Shown one piece after another: positions 52,184-62,388 of a DNA stretch of 64,000 bases. Source of the stretch: Roseateles sp049532965 (GTDB lineage Bacteria; Pseudomonadota; Gammaproteobacteria; Burkholderiales; Burkholderiaceae_C); NCBI RefSeq assembly GCF_049532965.1, contig NZ_CP186694.1, forward strand, positions 3,286,001-3,350,000. Direction: 5' to 3'. The position numbers were made by a program, and so were the translations under genes. The notes under the pieces were generated by a model that saw only the letters and a program-made list of their open reading frames with translations, did no database searches and was not told the origin of the DNA. The first letter of the stretch is position 1; each line of letters opens with the position of its first letter.

Positions 52184-52713
52184 GAGCGGCTCCCCTTCGC
52201 GCGCTGGGCCGGCAGTTGCAGGATCGCCTCGGCATTCGACGGGGAGAAGCACAGGTCCGCGGCCTCGCGCCACGGCAACCAGCGGTGGTTCAGGTGCTCG
52301 CGCGGCGCCAGCGCCACCGCGGTGCCGGCCGGCACCGTCAGGCCGAAGACATGTTCGGTATTGCGCGTCACCCCGGGCGCGTAGCGGTGGCGCCAGACGG
52401 GATAGATCTCGTAGACGTTGGCAAGACCCCAATCCACGAGCGCCTCCGGGCCCAGGTCCTGCACGCGGATGCCGGTTTCCTCGAAGACCTCCCGCCGGGC
52501 CGTGTCGGCCAGCGGCTCGTCGAGCGCGTCCTTCGATCCGGTCACGCTTTGCCAGAAGCCGGGCCGGTCGGCGCGCTCCAGCATCAGCACGTCGAGCGCG
52601 TCGGTGTGGATCACCACCAGCACGGATTCCGGAATCTTGTAGGGCCGCGTCACCTCCGTTTCGGCAGCGGCCGGCAGGGATGTGGCGGCGGGGGCAAGAG
52701 GCACATCGCTCAT
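52180..52713 (-). CDS. nudB: dihydroneopterin triphosphate diphosphatase (Nudix)
   Basis: 177 residues from the ATG at 52713. The Nudix box is in GSKDALDEPLADTARREVFE and continues EETGI, giving G-x5-E-x7-REVxEE. VLVVIHTDALDVLMLERADR and WQSVTGS are NudB-like. It removes pyrophosphate from dihydroneopterin triphosphate in folate synthesis. In related genomes it normally lies directly downstream of aspS; here 6.7 kb of accessory DNA separates them. Confidence 0.9.
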   Translation of the reverse strand: MSDVPLAPAATSLPAAAETEVTRPYKIPESVLVVIHTDALDVLMLERADRPGFWQSVTGSKDALDEPLADTARREVFEETGIRVQDLGPEALVDWGLANVYEIYPVWRHRYAPGVTRNTEHVFGLTVPAGTAVALAPREHLNHRWLPWREAADLCFSPSNAEAILQLPAQRAKGSRS

Positions 52714-53023
52714 GGCGGGCAAGCATATCCCAGGGGCGCGGCGGCACCCCGGAGGACCGCCCGCCGGATGTCGTTCACCCGCGCGGTGCGCCGGACCCGC
52801 CGGAGGTACGGTGGGAACCATGGAAAGTTCACGGTGCAGCGGTCGCATGACCGTCCTCAGGGCAGGGGCCGTGCCGGTGAAGCTTGCCGCTAACCGCAAG
52901 AACCAGACGGGTTGGTAGCAATCATTTGCTATCCAAGGGGCACTTCAAGTCAGTCGACGTCATATTTCGAACGAACCGAGTTCCCGAGACTGCGCAGATT
53001 CCAACTCCAACGAGTCAACTGTC
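52714..53023 (+). other. nudB-adhesin divergent intergenic region
   Basis: 310 bases with no convincing gene. The part near nudB is GC-rich. A short frame (ATG at 52820, ending TAG at 52918, 32 codons) overlaps the stem-loop run but lacks a clear ribosome-binding site. From about 52914 the sequence is less GC-rich than its surroundings and leads into the adhesin gene. Promoters for both genes are expected here; none is clear enough to mark. Confidence 0.5.
52840..52933 (+). promoter_or_regulatory. run of small stem-loops upstream of the adhesin gene
   Basis: Successive hairpins: CGGTC-GCAT-GACCG (52840-52853), CTTGC-(8)-GCAAG (52883-52900), AACC-(5)-GGTT (52901-52913), and GGTAGCAA-TCAT-TTGCTATC (52914-52933, with one G-U pair). 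A further GGCA/TGCC pairing lies between the first two. It does not match c-di-GMP-I, cobalamin, TPP or SAM riboswitch consensus as far as can be judged by eye. The last hairpin could instead be an operator (TAGCAA-TCAT-TTGCTA). Confidence 0.35.
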
Positions 53024-56000
53024 ATGTCCTCGAGCCCCTCCCCCACGTCGACTGCCTCCGTCGCCAAGCTCCCCGTCGCGCGCCGCTTCCGCCGCGACGG
53101 CGAGTCGACCGGTGCCATCGAAGCGTCGGAAGACGCCCAGCCCATTCACCAACCCCTTCAGCAACCCATTGCCGACGCAGCCGAGGCACCCACCGGATCG
53201 CCGGCCGAGGATTGCGCCGCGGCCGACGCGGCACCAGTCACCCAGGGAGCGGATGGTTCCTCCTCCTGCCCCGCCGCGGCGACTTCGGATCGCGACGAGC
53301 CGCCCGCCCTGCTGGGCGGGGGACTGTTCAGTGGCCCGGGTGCATTGGGGGCCTTGACCACCGCGGTGGCGCTCGCAGGGCTGGCCGCCCGGGACAGCCA
53401 GGGTGCCAGCCCCGCGCCGCAACCGCCAGCCGCCTCGGGCACCGGCCCGGACGCCAAACCGCCTCACGGCGCCGACGGCGACGCGGCCAGTGGCAACGGC
53501 GGCCCGTCCGGCGGCGACAACACGCCAGCCACTCCCGCGACGCCCGGTGGTGACCCCGGGCAGGCTGGCGATCCGGGGGAGCCCGGCAAGCCCGGCGAGG
53601 CGGGCAGCCCCGCCGACCCCGGCAACCCGGCGGAGCCCGGCAACCCGACGGAACCCGTCAACCCCATCGAGCCGGTCAACCCTGGCAATCCCGGCGATCC
53701 GGCCGATCCCGTGCTCCCTCCCGAGCCGACACCGGCCCCGCCGCCGCTCACCCTTTCGCTGGCCCGCGACTCCGGCCGGTCCGACGCCGACGCGATCACC
53801 AATGACGCCACCATCTCGGTGGCCGGCGTGGTCCCAGGCGCGGTTTGGGAGTACAGCCTGGACAACGGTCGGAGCTGGAATACCGGGACGGGTACGGCCA
53901 TCCCTGCGTCCGTGTTCGGCCCCGACGGAACCGTGCAAGTGCTCGCCCGCCAGAGCAATGCCGGCGGCGCCAGCGACATCACCGCATTGAACTTCACCCT
54001 GCTCACGCAGGTGCAGGACCTGGACGTGCTACCCACGGTCGGTGTCCAGACGACGTCGACGCGCACGGTCGACCGCGACACGTTCGCCGGGGGCGTCGCG
54101 CTGACCGAGGACACCTTCCCGCTGGCCTCGCAGGACGTGCATGAACTGCGGCTGAGGATCAGCGGCGATGACCTGGACCTCGCCAACGACCGGCTGCTGC
54201 TCAATCGAACGCTCAAGCTCGACGAAGACGCGCACGCCGACGACGTCGTCATCGGCGGCCTGGGAAGTATGGCCTACCGCTACGACAGCGCCACCCGCAC
54301 GCTGGCGATCTGGCGCACGGACGGCGGCCCGCTGAGCGGGGAAGAAGCCGCCTTCGTGACCAACGGGATCCGGCTGTACAACGAGCAGGCCCGTCCGCGC
54401 GAGGGCGACCGGCTCCTGTGGCTCAGCGCCGTGGACGTCGCCGGGAACGTCAGCCAGGAATCCACCATCCAGGTCACGGTGGACCTGCGGGTCCCGTCCC
54501 TCGACCTCAACGGCGCGGCGGCCGGGCTCGACACGGACGTGGTGACGACGTCCCTGGCCCAGCCGCTGTCCCTGTGGTCGACCGGCTCCGCCCTGACGCA
54601 CGCCAACCCGGATGCCACCTTCCGTAGCGTTCAGGTCCAGTTGAGCGGGGCCGCCATCGGGCGCGATGACGTGCTGTCCAGCACGGACGGCGGCAATGTC
54701 ACCGCGATTGGCGGCGGCGCCACCCATTTCACCGTCGCGGGCACCGAATGGCGGTCGGTACAGGCCGGTGACACGCTGGTGTTCCTGATGGCCGACGGAT
54801 CGGAGGCGAGCACGGCCCAGACGCAGGCCATGCTCGCGTCGCTGACGCTGCAGAACACTGCCGTCGCCCCGCTGCAGGGCGCGCGCAGCTACACCATCAC
54901 GGTCGTCGACCACCTCGACCGCACCGCCTCCGCCACCTCCACGATCAGCTACGACACCGTCGGCCCCGTCATCGACCTCAACAGCCGGGAGCCGGGCCTC
55001 GATCAGTCCATCGCGGTGACGCCCGGGGCGCCCATGGCCTTCGCCATCGGCAGCCCGACGCGCATCACCGTGGCTGATGACACCGCGATCGTGCAGCTGA
55101 CCTTGAAGTTCACCAGCTCGGTCAACGGGGCCTTCGCGACCGATGCCACGCGGCGGGAGCTGTTCGGCTTCATTCCCGCCGCCTCGCCGGACGACCTCAG
55201 CCGGATGTACGACCTGGGCAAGGGCAACATGGCGATGGACCTCGGCGCCACCGTGCCCGGCCTGCGCCTGTTCATGGAATTCAACGCGGTGGCCGGCGAG
55301 CCGCCGACGGTGACGATCTCGTCCCGCCCCCTCGAGGACCCGCAGATCCCGTTCACCCCCGAGCAGGTGGTCCAGATCCTCAACGCGCTGTATTACCGCT
55401 GCGAAGCGAACACCGCGACAGGCAGTCGCACGATCGAGATCACGGCCACCGACCGCGCCGGCAATGTGAGCACCGTCGCCGCCCGCACGCTGATCGACGT
55501 ACGTACGCCCGACACGCCGGTGGTGACGCTGGACCGCGCCGGGGACAGCGGCCTGCACAACAACGATGGCGTGACCGCCGCGAACGGCAGCGCCACCGCG
55601 CCGCTACGGCTGACGGGCTTCGCCAAGGCCGGCTCGACCGTGACCGTGTTCGACGACCGCGACGCCGATGGCAGCGCCGGCACGGGCGAAACGCTGGGCA
55701 CGGCGGTCGCCGGCAGTGACGGACGCTGGAGCCTCGCCTACACCGGCACCGCGTTGAGCGACGGCGCCCATCGCTTCGTGGCGACGGCGGACGGACGGAC
55801 ATCGGCGGCCTGCCAGGTCACGATCGACACGCAGTCGCCGCCCAGCCTGCTCACGACGGGCCATGCGCTCGCGCCGCGCCCGCTCCTGTCAGGCACCACC
55901 GATGCCAACATGGCGGTCACCGTGGAGGTGGACACCGACAACGACCTGGCCAACGGCTACGAGCTCCGCTACGCCACGCGTTCTGATGCGACGGGCCACT

Positions 56001-58042
56001 GGGCCGTCGACACCGCTACCGCCAGGCCCGCGTCGGGACTCCCGCACCTGTTCGCGATCGGGGACACCGTCAACGTGAAGGCGAGCACGGCGGACCTTGC
56101 AGGCAACGTCACCGTGCGCACAGGCAGCGGCAACGTCGCCACCTCGATGTACGCGATCTCCGACTCGCATGTGATCGAGGGCACCAGCGGCACCCGGGAC
56201 ATGGTGTTCATGGTCACCCGCAGCGGCGACCTCACCCATGCCGGCAGCGTCCGTTACGCCCTCGACCGGAACGCCAGCTCGGCCGGCGACCTGGCGATGG
56301 GCTCGGGTCAGGACTTCCAGGGCATCGACTCCGGTGAAGTCCAGTTCGAGGCCGGCGAGTCGAGCAAGATGATCCGCTTCACCGTCTCGGGCGACTACTA
56401 CCGCGAGGTGAACGAGAAGCTCGTGGTCCGCCTCGAAGCGCCCGCCAGGGGCGAGATCTCCGACGGCGTCGGCATCGGCAACATCAACGAGATCGACATC
56501 AGCAGCCTGCAGGCCGCCTATGGACTGCGCGACCTGAATCCGCAGCAGAACGATTTCGCGATCCGCGTGCGGCGCAGCTCGGACAACGCCGAGCAGGACA
56601 TCGGATTCGACGTCAATGGCGAGCTTGACCGGACGGCGCTGCTGGACTTCGTCGGCCGCGGCGCGTCGGACCAGGGCTTCGTGACCCGGTGGTACGACCA
56701 GTCCGGCAATGACCGGGACATGACGCAAACCGATACGACCAAGCAGGGCGTGATCGTCAGCGGGGGCGTGGTCGTGCAGCGCGCAGACGGTTCCGCGGCG
56801 ATCAGTTTCAACAACGGGCGCAATGGCACCAACAACGACTACATGACGGCCAACGGCATCGCGGCGACCGACTGGAAGAGCGTCGCGGTCTACGCCAAGG
56901 TGCAAGCAGAAGGCAACGCCAACGGCTCGCTGTTCAACCTCGGTGACGCCGACATCGGACGTTTGAACGCATGCTATCCGGAGCCGGGCACGGGCTACAT
57001 CTTTGACGTGTACAGCCACGGGACACCCGGGGCCCTTGGCCGACTCACACGTGGATTGGCCGATCCCGACCAGTTGATCGGCAAGGCCAATGACCTGGTG
57101 CTGGAAGCACACGCCGGCAACACCGGCGCTGGCACGGCGTCGCTGAACTACACCGATGGCAAGCAAGTCATCTATGAGAACGGCACGCGTGTCACGTCCG
57201 ACGACTCCCTGGATCCGCAGTTCAGCACCACCAGCGAATGGCGGCTCGCGTGGCACGGCGCCTACCCGAGCGGCGTCGACTCCAACTATTACCAGCAAGC
57301 CATGTACAACGAGTTTCTGGTGTACCTGGACAGGGACGGGACCGCGACGCCAACGGTCCAGTCGTTGCTGGGCACGGCGGGCAACGACGTGCTGACCTAT
57401 GCCGGCGAGACGGCGGTCACCCGCATCGACGGCCTGAACGGCCAGGACGCCTTGTACGTGTCAGGCGCGGCGAACGTCGACTTCGGCGCGTTCTCCGGCG
57501 GCGTGAAGGCCCTGGCGCAGGTGTGGATGGACAACGGATCCGCCAACACGCTGACCTTGACCTCGGCCACGCTGTCGGCCAATGGCATGCCGGCCTTGAC
57601 GGTTCGGATGGACCAAGGCGACGCGGTGGTGCTCGATGGCCACCGCATCGACCATGACGCCGGGCGGGCGCAGACCGTGATCATCGGCAGCCGCTTCAAC
57701 GATGTCCTGGTCAGCACGGAGCGCAATGACGCGATGATCGGCGGCGCCGGAGCCGACACCTTCCAGTGGCTGAAGAGCCAGCACGGCCATGACACCGTCC
57801 TGGACTTCACCAACGCGCAGGGCGACCGGCTGGACGTGACGCAATTGCTGCAGGGATTCGCCGCCGGGCTCGAGGCGCAGTATTTCAACCGCACGGTGGA
57901 CGCCAACGGTCACGCAGTCCTGCAGATCGATACGGACGGTCACGGCGACTTCGCGCAGGCCGACTTGACCATCACGCTGGCGCAGTTGAATACCACCGAT
58001 GCGATCGCTGTCGTGACGTCGGCGGGGATCTCGGTGCTCTGA
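53024..58042 (+). CDS. large type I-secreted adhesin-like protein (Ig-like, Calx-beta, arabinofuranosidase-like lectin, RTX C-terminus)
   Basis: 1,672 residues, no Sec signal. In order: a charged N-terminus with one hydrophobic segment (about 98-122, LFSGPGALGALTTAVALAGL); a Gly/Pro-rich linker (about 166-242, repeated GDPGQAGDPGEPGKPGEAGS-like units); Ig-like repeats (from about 246, SLDNGRSWNTGTG, and 827-935, GFAKAGSTVTVFDDRDADG); a Calx-beta domain (about 1042-1156, EGTSGTRDMVFMVTRSGDL). Then comes a domain like the catalytic/lectin fold of AbfB arabinofuranosidases (about 1162-1445, RVRRSSDNAEQDIGFD and VTRWYDQSGNDRDMTQ). The C-terminus has a type I secretion target (GTAGNDVLTYAG, AMIGGAGADTFQWLKSQHGH, TVLDFTNAQGDRLD). 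No ABC exporter, HlyD or TolC gene is near. Probably a biofilm or attachment protein. Confidence 0.88.
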   Translation: MSSSPSPTSTASVAKLPVARRFRRDGESTGAIEASEDAQPIHQPLQQPIADAAEAPTGSPAEDCAAADAAPVTQGADGSSSCPAAATSDRDEPPALLGGGLFSGPGALGALTTAVALAGLAARDSQGASPAPQPPAASGTGPDAKPPHGADGDAASGNGGPSGGDNTPATPATPGGDPGQAGDPGEPGKPGEAGSPADPGNPAEPGNPTEPVNPIEPVNPGNPGDPADPVLPPEPTPAPPPLTLSLARDSGRSDADAITNDATISVAGVVPGAVWEYSLDNGRSWNTGTGTAIPASVFGPDGTVQVLARQSNAGGASDITALNFTLLTQVQDLDVLPTVGVQTTSTRTVDRDTFAGGVALTEDTFPLASQDVHELRLRISGDDLDLANDRLLLNRTLKLDEDAHADDVVIGGLGSMAYRYDSATRTLAIWRTDGGPLSGEEAAFVTNGIRLYNEQARPREGDRLLWLSAVDVAGNVSQESTIQVTVDLRVPSLDLNGAAAGLDTDVVTTSLAQPLSLWSTGSALTHANPDATFRSVQVQLSGAAIGRDDVLSSTDGGNVTAIGGGATHFTVAGTEWRSVQAGDTLVFLMADGSEASTAQTQAMLASLTLQNTAVAPLQGARSYTITVVDHLDRTASATSTISYDTVGPVIDLNSREPGLDQSIAVTPGAPMAFAIGSPTRITVADDTAIVQLTLKFTSSVNGAFATDATRRELFGFIPAASPDDLSRMYDLGKGNMAMDLGATVPGLRLFMEFNAVAGEPPTVTISSRPLEDPQIPFTPEQVVQILNALYYRCEANTATGSRTIEITATDRAGNVSTVAARTLIDVRTPDTPVVTLDRAGDSGLHNNDGVTAANGSATAPLRLTGFAKAGSTVTVFDDRDADGSAGTGETLGTAVAGSDGRWSLAYTGTALSDGAHRFVATADGRTSAACQVTIDTQSPPSLLTTGHALAPRPLLSGTTDANMAVTVEVDTDNDLANGYELRYATRSDATGHWAVDTATARPASGLPHLFAIGDTVNVKASTADLAGNVTVRTGSGNVATSMYAISDSHVIEGTSGTRDMVFMVTRSGDLTHAGSVRYALDRNASSAGDLAMGSGQDFQGIDSGEVQFEAGESSKMIRFTVSGDYYREVNEKLVVRLEAPARGEISDGVGIGNINEIDISSLQAAYGLRDLNPQQNDFAIRVRRSSDNAEQDIGFDVNGELDRTALLDFVGRGASDQGFVTRWYDQSGNDRDMTQTDTTKQGVIVSGGVVVQRADGSAAISFNNGRNGTNNDYMTANGIAATDWKSVAVYAKVQAEGNANGSLFNLGDADIGRLNACYPEPGTGYIFDVYSHGTPGALGRLTRGLADPDQLIGKANDLVLEAHAGNTGAGTASLNYTDGKQVIYENGTRVTSDDSLDPQFSTTSEWRLAWHGAYPSGVDSNYYQQAMYNEFLVYLDRDGTATPTVQSLLGTAGNDVLTYAGETAVTRIDGLNGQDALYVSGAANVDFGAFSGGVKALAQVWMDNGSANTLTLTSATLSANGMPALTVRMDQGDAVVLDGHRIDHDAGRAQTVIIGSRFNDVLVSTERNDAMIGGAGADTFQWLKSQHGHDTVLDFTNAQGDRLDVTQLLQGFAAGLEAQYFNRTVDANGHAVLQIDTDGHGDFAQADLTITLAQLNTTDAIAVVTSAGISVL

Positions 58043-58065
58043 TCGACCAGTGTGCCGCCGGCCCG

Positions 58066-59286
58066 TCAGCCGAGCCGCGCCACGAGCCGACGCGCGCCCT
58101 CGAGCGCGTCGGCGAGCATCCTCGCCCGCTCGGCGTCGTCGGTGGACTGGCTCATCCGCTCGATCGTCCGAAGCAGCGCCTGCGCCTGCGCCGCGGCTTC
58201 GTGGCGCGAGGCGAGCGGCGCCTCTTCCTGCGGCGGCTCGGCATCGAAGCGCGCCAGTTGCTCCAGGCGAGCCGGCAACTCCGTCTGCCCCAGCAGCGCC
58301 AGCGTCGCCTCCAGGCGTTGGCGCTGCTGCTGGTGATGCCAGCTCGGTCCCAACTGTCCTTGCTCGGCCATCAACTGGCCCAGGCGGCCATGCGCGAGCG
58401 CCTGCACCGCACGCGACTGCAGCGCCTCGCCCAGCGCCAGCGCCTGCTCGGCCGGGGCCACCGCCTCGGCGCCGGGCAGCAGCTCGGACATCAGCAACAG
58501 CACTTGCGCCTGCAGCCAGCGGTAACGGCAGCGCCGCGCCAGGGCCTCCGCCTCCGTGGCGAGCGCGAGCGCCTCGGCCGCCGCGGCGGTGTCGCGCGCG
58601 CAGCGGGCGTGATGCCACATGGCCTCGGCCTGGTAATCCAGATGGCCGGCCTCACGCGCGGCGGCGCGGGCTTTCTCCAACCGCGCCATCGCCGCCTGCG
58701 GGCTCTGCGTCGCGCGCAGCGACACGGCCCGGTTCAGGCCGATCTTGGCGCGCAGGTAGGCGTCCTGCGCGAGCTGCGGATAGTGGCGCTCGGCCTGGTC
58801 CAGCATGCGTCCGCCCCGCGCCCAGTCGCCCAGCGCGAAGCACAGCTGAGCCAGGCCGATGCGAGCCAGGCACGCCCAGCGCGTGGCGTCGCCGGTGAGC
58901 TCCAGCGCCTCGCTCCACGCATTGCACGCCTGGACGTAATCACCGCGCTGGTAGTGCAGACGCCCCAGCGCCTCGCTGAGTTCGGAGGACTCCTCGCGCA
59001 GGCGCTGCTGCCGGGCACGGCCCAGCGCACGCTCCAGTTCCCCTTGCAGCTCCGGGCCTCTCCCCCAGCGCTCCAGGATGAAGAACGCGCCCAGCAGTGC
59101 CTGGAACGGCGGATCCTCCGCACGCGCGATCAGTCGCTGCAGAAGGGGATAGGCCAGACCGGGGCGACGCATCACCACGCGCTCCCAGCGCGCCAACGGC
59201 GTCAATGACGCCCGGACGGCGCCACCGCGCCGGACCCGCCCCTCCCTGCTCCTGCCCTCGATGTCGCCTCGCTCGCCCGTTCCCAT
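58066..59286 (-). CDS. TPR-like helical-repeat protein of unknown function
   Basis: 406 residues from the ATG at 59286, preceded by GAGGATCGGA; an ATG at 59331 is less likely. Not recognised as a named family. Alanine- and leucine-rich helical pairs resemble tetratricopeptide repeats: LGRLHYQRGDYVQACNAWSE, GLAQLCFALGDWARGGRMLD, AKIGLNRAVSLRATQSPQAA and HGRLGQLMAEQGQLGPSWHH. No signal peptide, membrane segment or catalytic motif is evident. It is convergent with the adhesin gene (24 bases apart), and the two form the accessory insert between nudB and aspS. A link with the adhesin is suggested only by position. Confidence 0.75.
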   Translation of the reverse strand: MGTGERGDIEGRSREGRVRRGGAVRASLTPLARWERVVMRRPGLAYPLLQRLIARAEDPPFQALLGAFFILERWGRGPELQGELERALGRARQQRLREESSELSEALGRLHYQRGDYVQACNAWSEALELTGDATRWACLARIGLAQLCFALGDWARGGRMLDQAERHYPQLAQDAYLRAKIGLNRAVSLRATQSPQAAMARLEKARAAAREAGHLDYQAEAMWHHARCARDTAAAAEALALATEAEALARRCRYRWLQAQVLLLMSELLPGAEAVAPAEQALALGEALQSRAVQALAHGRLGQLMAEQGQLGPSWHHQQQRQRLEATLALLGQTELPARLEQLARFDAEPPQEEAPLASRHEAAAQAQALLRTIERMSQSTDDAERARMLADALEGARRLVARLG

Positions 59287-59379
59287 GTCGATTCCGATCC
59301 TCGAGTGACGCGACCTCCGCGACTTTCGCAAGGCCTGAACGCTCCGGGAGACGTCGACGCCCCCCGGCCCGTCAAGCCA

Positions 59380-61170
<1,791 letters not shown>

Positions 61171-61319
61171 GGAAATCTCCGGAGATTCTTCAGTGTTCGG
61201 TTCGACGCTGGCGGCGCTTCGTCGGAGCAGCGCTCGACGGTGACGGCCAACGGGTCAAAGGCGCTGGCGGGGCCTTGCCGGCCCTCAGGACTGAGCGCTT
61301 GCCGGGGCGCCCAGCCCGG
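61171..61319 (-). other. DUF502-aspS intergenic region
   Basis: 149 bases without a gene. AATCTCCGGAGATT, a palindromic stretch (about 61173-61186), overlaps the expected ribosome-binding site of aspS (GGAGATTTCC before the ATG at 61170). No clear promoter is seen. Confidence 0.4.
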
Positions 61320-61994
61320 TCAGTTTCGGGCGGCCTCGCCCGGAAGGACGATCGCGGGCTCCCCCTGAGGAGCCACCACCCCCATCGAGATGATGTATTT
61401 GAGCGCTTCGTCCACGCTCATCGCCAAAGGCCGCAATTGCGCCCGGGGCATCATCAGGAAGAAGCCGGACGTGGGGTTGGGCGTCGTCGGCACGTACAGG
61501 GACACGTGGTCATCGGCCTGGGCGCCGCTGAGGGTGCCGAGCTGATGCGCCACCTCGCCGCCGGGCTTGCCGGTGACGAAGGCGATGGTCCAGGAGCCCT
61601 GGTGCGGGTACGGCACCAGCACGGCCTCGCGGAAGGCATTGCCGCTGGACGAGAACAGGGTGTCGGAGACCTGCTTGACCGAGCTGTAGATGCTCTTGAC
61701 GATCGGAATCTTGTAGAGCAGCCGATCCCACTGGCGCAGCCACCACTGGCCGAACATGTTCGCGACGAACATGCCGGTCAGCATCAACAGGCCGACCATC
61801 ACGACCACCCCCAGGCCGGGGATCTCGTGCAGTTGCTTGATCGACGCCTGCGCCGACAGCGGCAGCACGGCGCCCACCGCCGACAGCAGCCAGACGAAGA
61901 CGCCGTCGATCATGCCGAGCACCCACAGGAGCACCCAGACGGTGATCGCGAGGGGTAGCCAGACCAGCAGGCCGGTGATGATGTACTTTCTCAT
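61320..61994 (-). CDS. DUF502-family inner-membrane protein
   Basis: 224 residues with two strong N-terminal hydrophobic segments (GLLVWLPLAITVWVLLWVLG and LGVVVMVGLLMLTGMFVANM). The family core is KIPIVKSIYSSVKQVSDTLF, VLVPYPHQGSWTIAFVTG and VPTTPNPTSGFFLMMPRAQL. The family is common between fmdB-like genes and aspS in betaproteobacteria; its function is not established. The 21-base spacing from the fmdB-like gene suggests co-transcription. Confidence 0.93.
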   Translation of the reverse strand: MRKYIITGLLVWLPLAITVWVLLWVLGMIDGVFVWLLSAVGAVLPLSAQASIKQLHEIPGLGVVVMVGLLMLTGMFVANMFGQWWLRQWDRLLYKIPIVKSIYSSVKQVSDTLFSSSGNAFREAVLVPYPHQGSWTIAFVTGKPGGEVAHQLGTLSGAQADDHVSLYVPTTPNPTSGFFLMMPRAQLRPLAMSVDEALKYIISMGVVAPQGEPAIVLPGEAARN

Positions 61995-62015
61995 GCCTGG
62001 GTCCGGGCCTCGGCG

Positions 62016-62357
62016 TCAATGGCAGGCGCAGGAGCCGCCGCAGGGCGTGCCCGAGGACGCCGACGCGCTGGAGGACTCGGAGGCGGGGGCCGGGGATGTC
62101 GAGGCGCCTTCGGCCGCGGCGGGCGCCGCCGCGGTGGCACCGCCAGCGGCGGCCGTGCCGGCGCCAGCACCGGCACCACCACGGAAATCGGTCACGTACC
62201 AGCCGGAGCCCTTCAGCTGGAAGCCGGCGGCAGTCACCTGTTTCGAGAAACTCTCCGCGCCGCAGGCAGGGCAGACGGTCAGCGGGGCATCGGACAGCTT
62301 CTGCAGCACGTCTTTCGAGTGGCCGCAGGCGCCGCAGCGGTAGGCGTAGATCGGCAT
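62016..62357 (-). CDS. FmdB-family zinc-ribbon protein
   Basis: 113 residues. The N-terminal zinc ribbon has two Cys-x2-Cys knuckles (MPIYAYRCGACGHSKDVLQK and LTVCPACGAESF), the FmdB/RRNAD regulatory family signature, then AAGFQLKGSGWYVTDFRG. The rest is a low-complexity Ala/Gly/Ser tail ending CGGSCACH, with three more Cys and a His that might bind metal. The role in the cell is unclear. The ATG at 62357 is preceded by GGAG. Confidence 0.92.
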   Translation of the reverse strand: MPIYAYRCGACGHSKDVLQKLSDAPLTVCPACGAESFSKQVTAAGFQLKGSGWYVTDFRGGAGAGAGTAAAGGATAAAPAAAEGASTSPAPASESSSASASSGTPCGGSCACH

Positions 62358-62388
62358 TTGGAGGGGAGACCGGGTCAAAAACCCGAAA

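Noticed and set aside
52820..52918. A 32-codon peptide starting MESSRCSGRM before the adhesin gene
   Set aside because: No clear ribosome-binding site and no recognisable motif; the same bases form the stem-loop run, so a leader-peptide role is only speculative.
52840..52933. c-di-GMP-I (GEMM) riboswitch upstream of the adhesin
   Set aside because: The conserved GGGACGCAAAGCC-type core and tetraloop-receptor pattern are absent; only a final GGTAGC-containing hairpin is loosely similar.
62371..62385. CGGGT-CAAAA-ACCCG as terminator of the symporter gene
   Set aside because: Only five pairs and no U-tract in the direction of transcription; it also lies just upstream of the fmdB-like ribosome-binding site.
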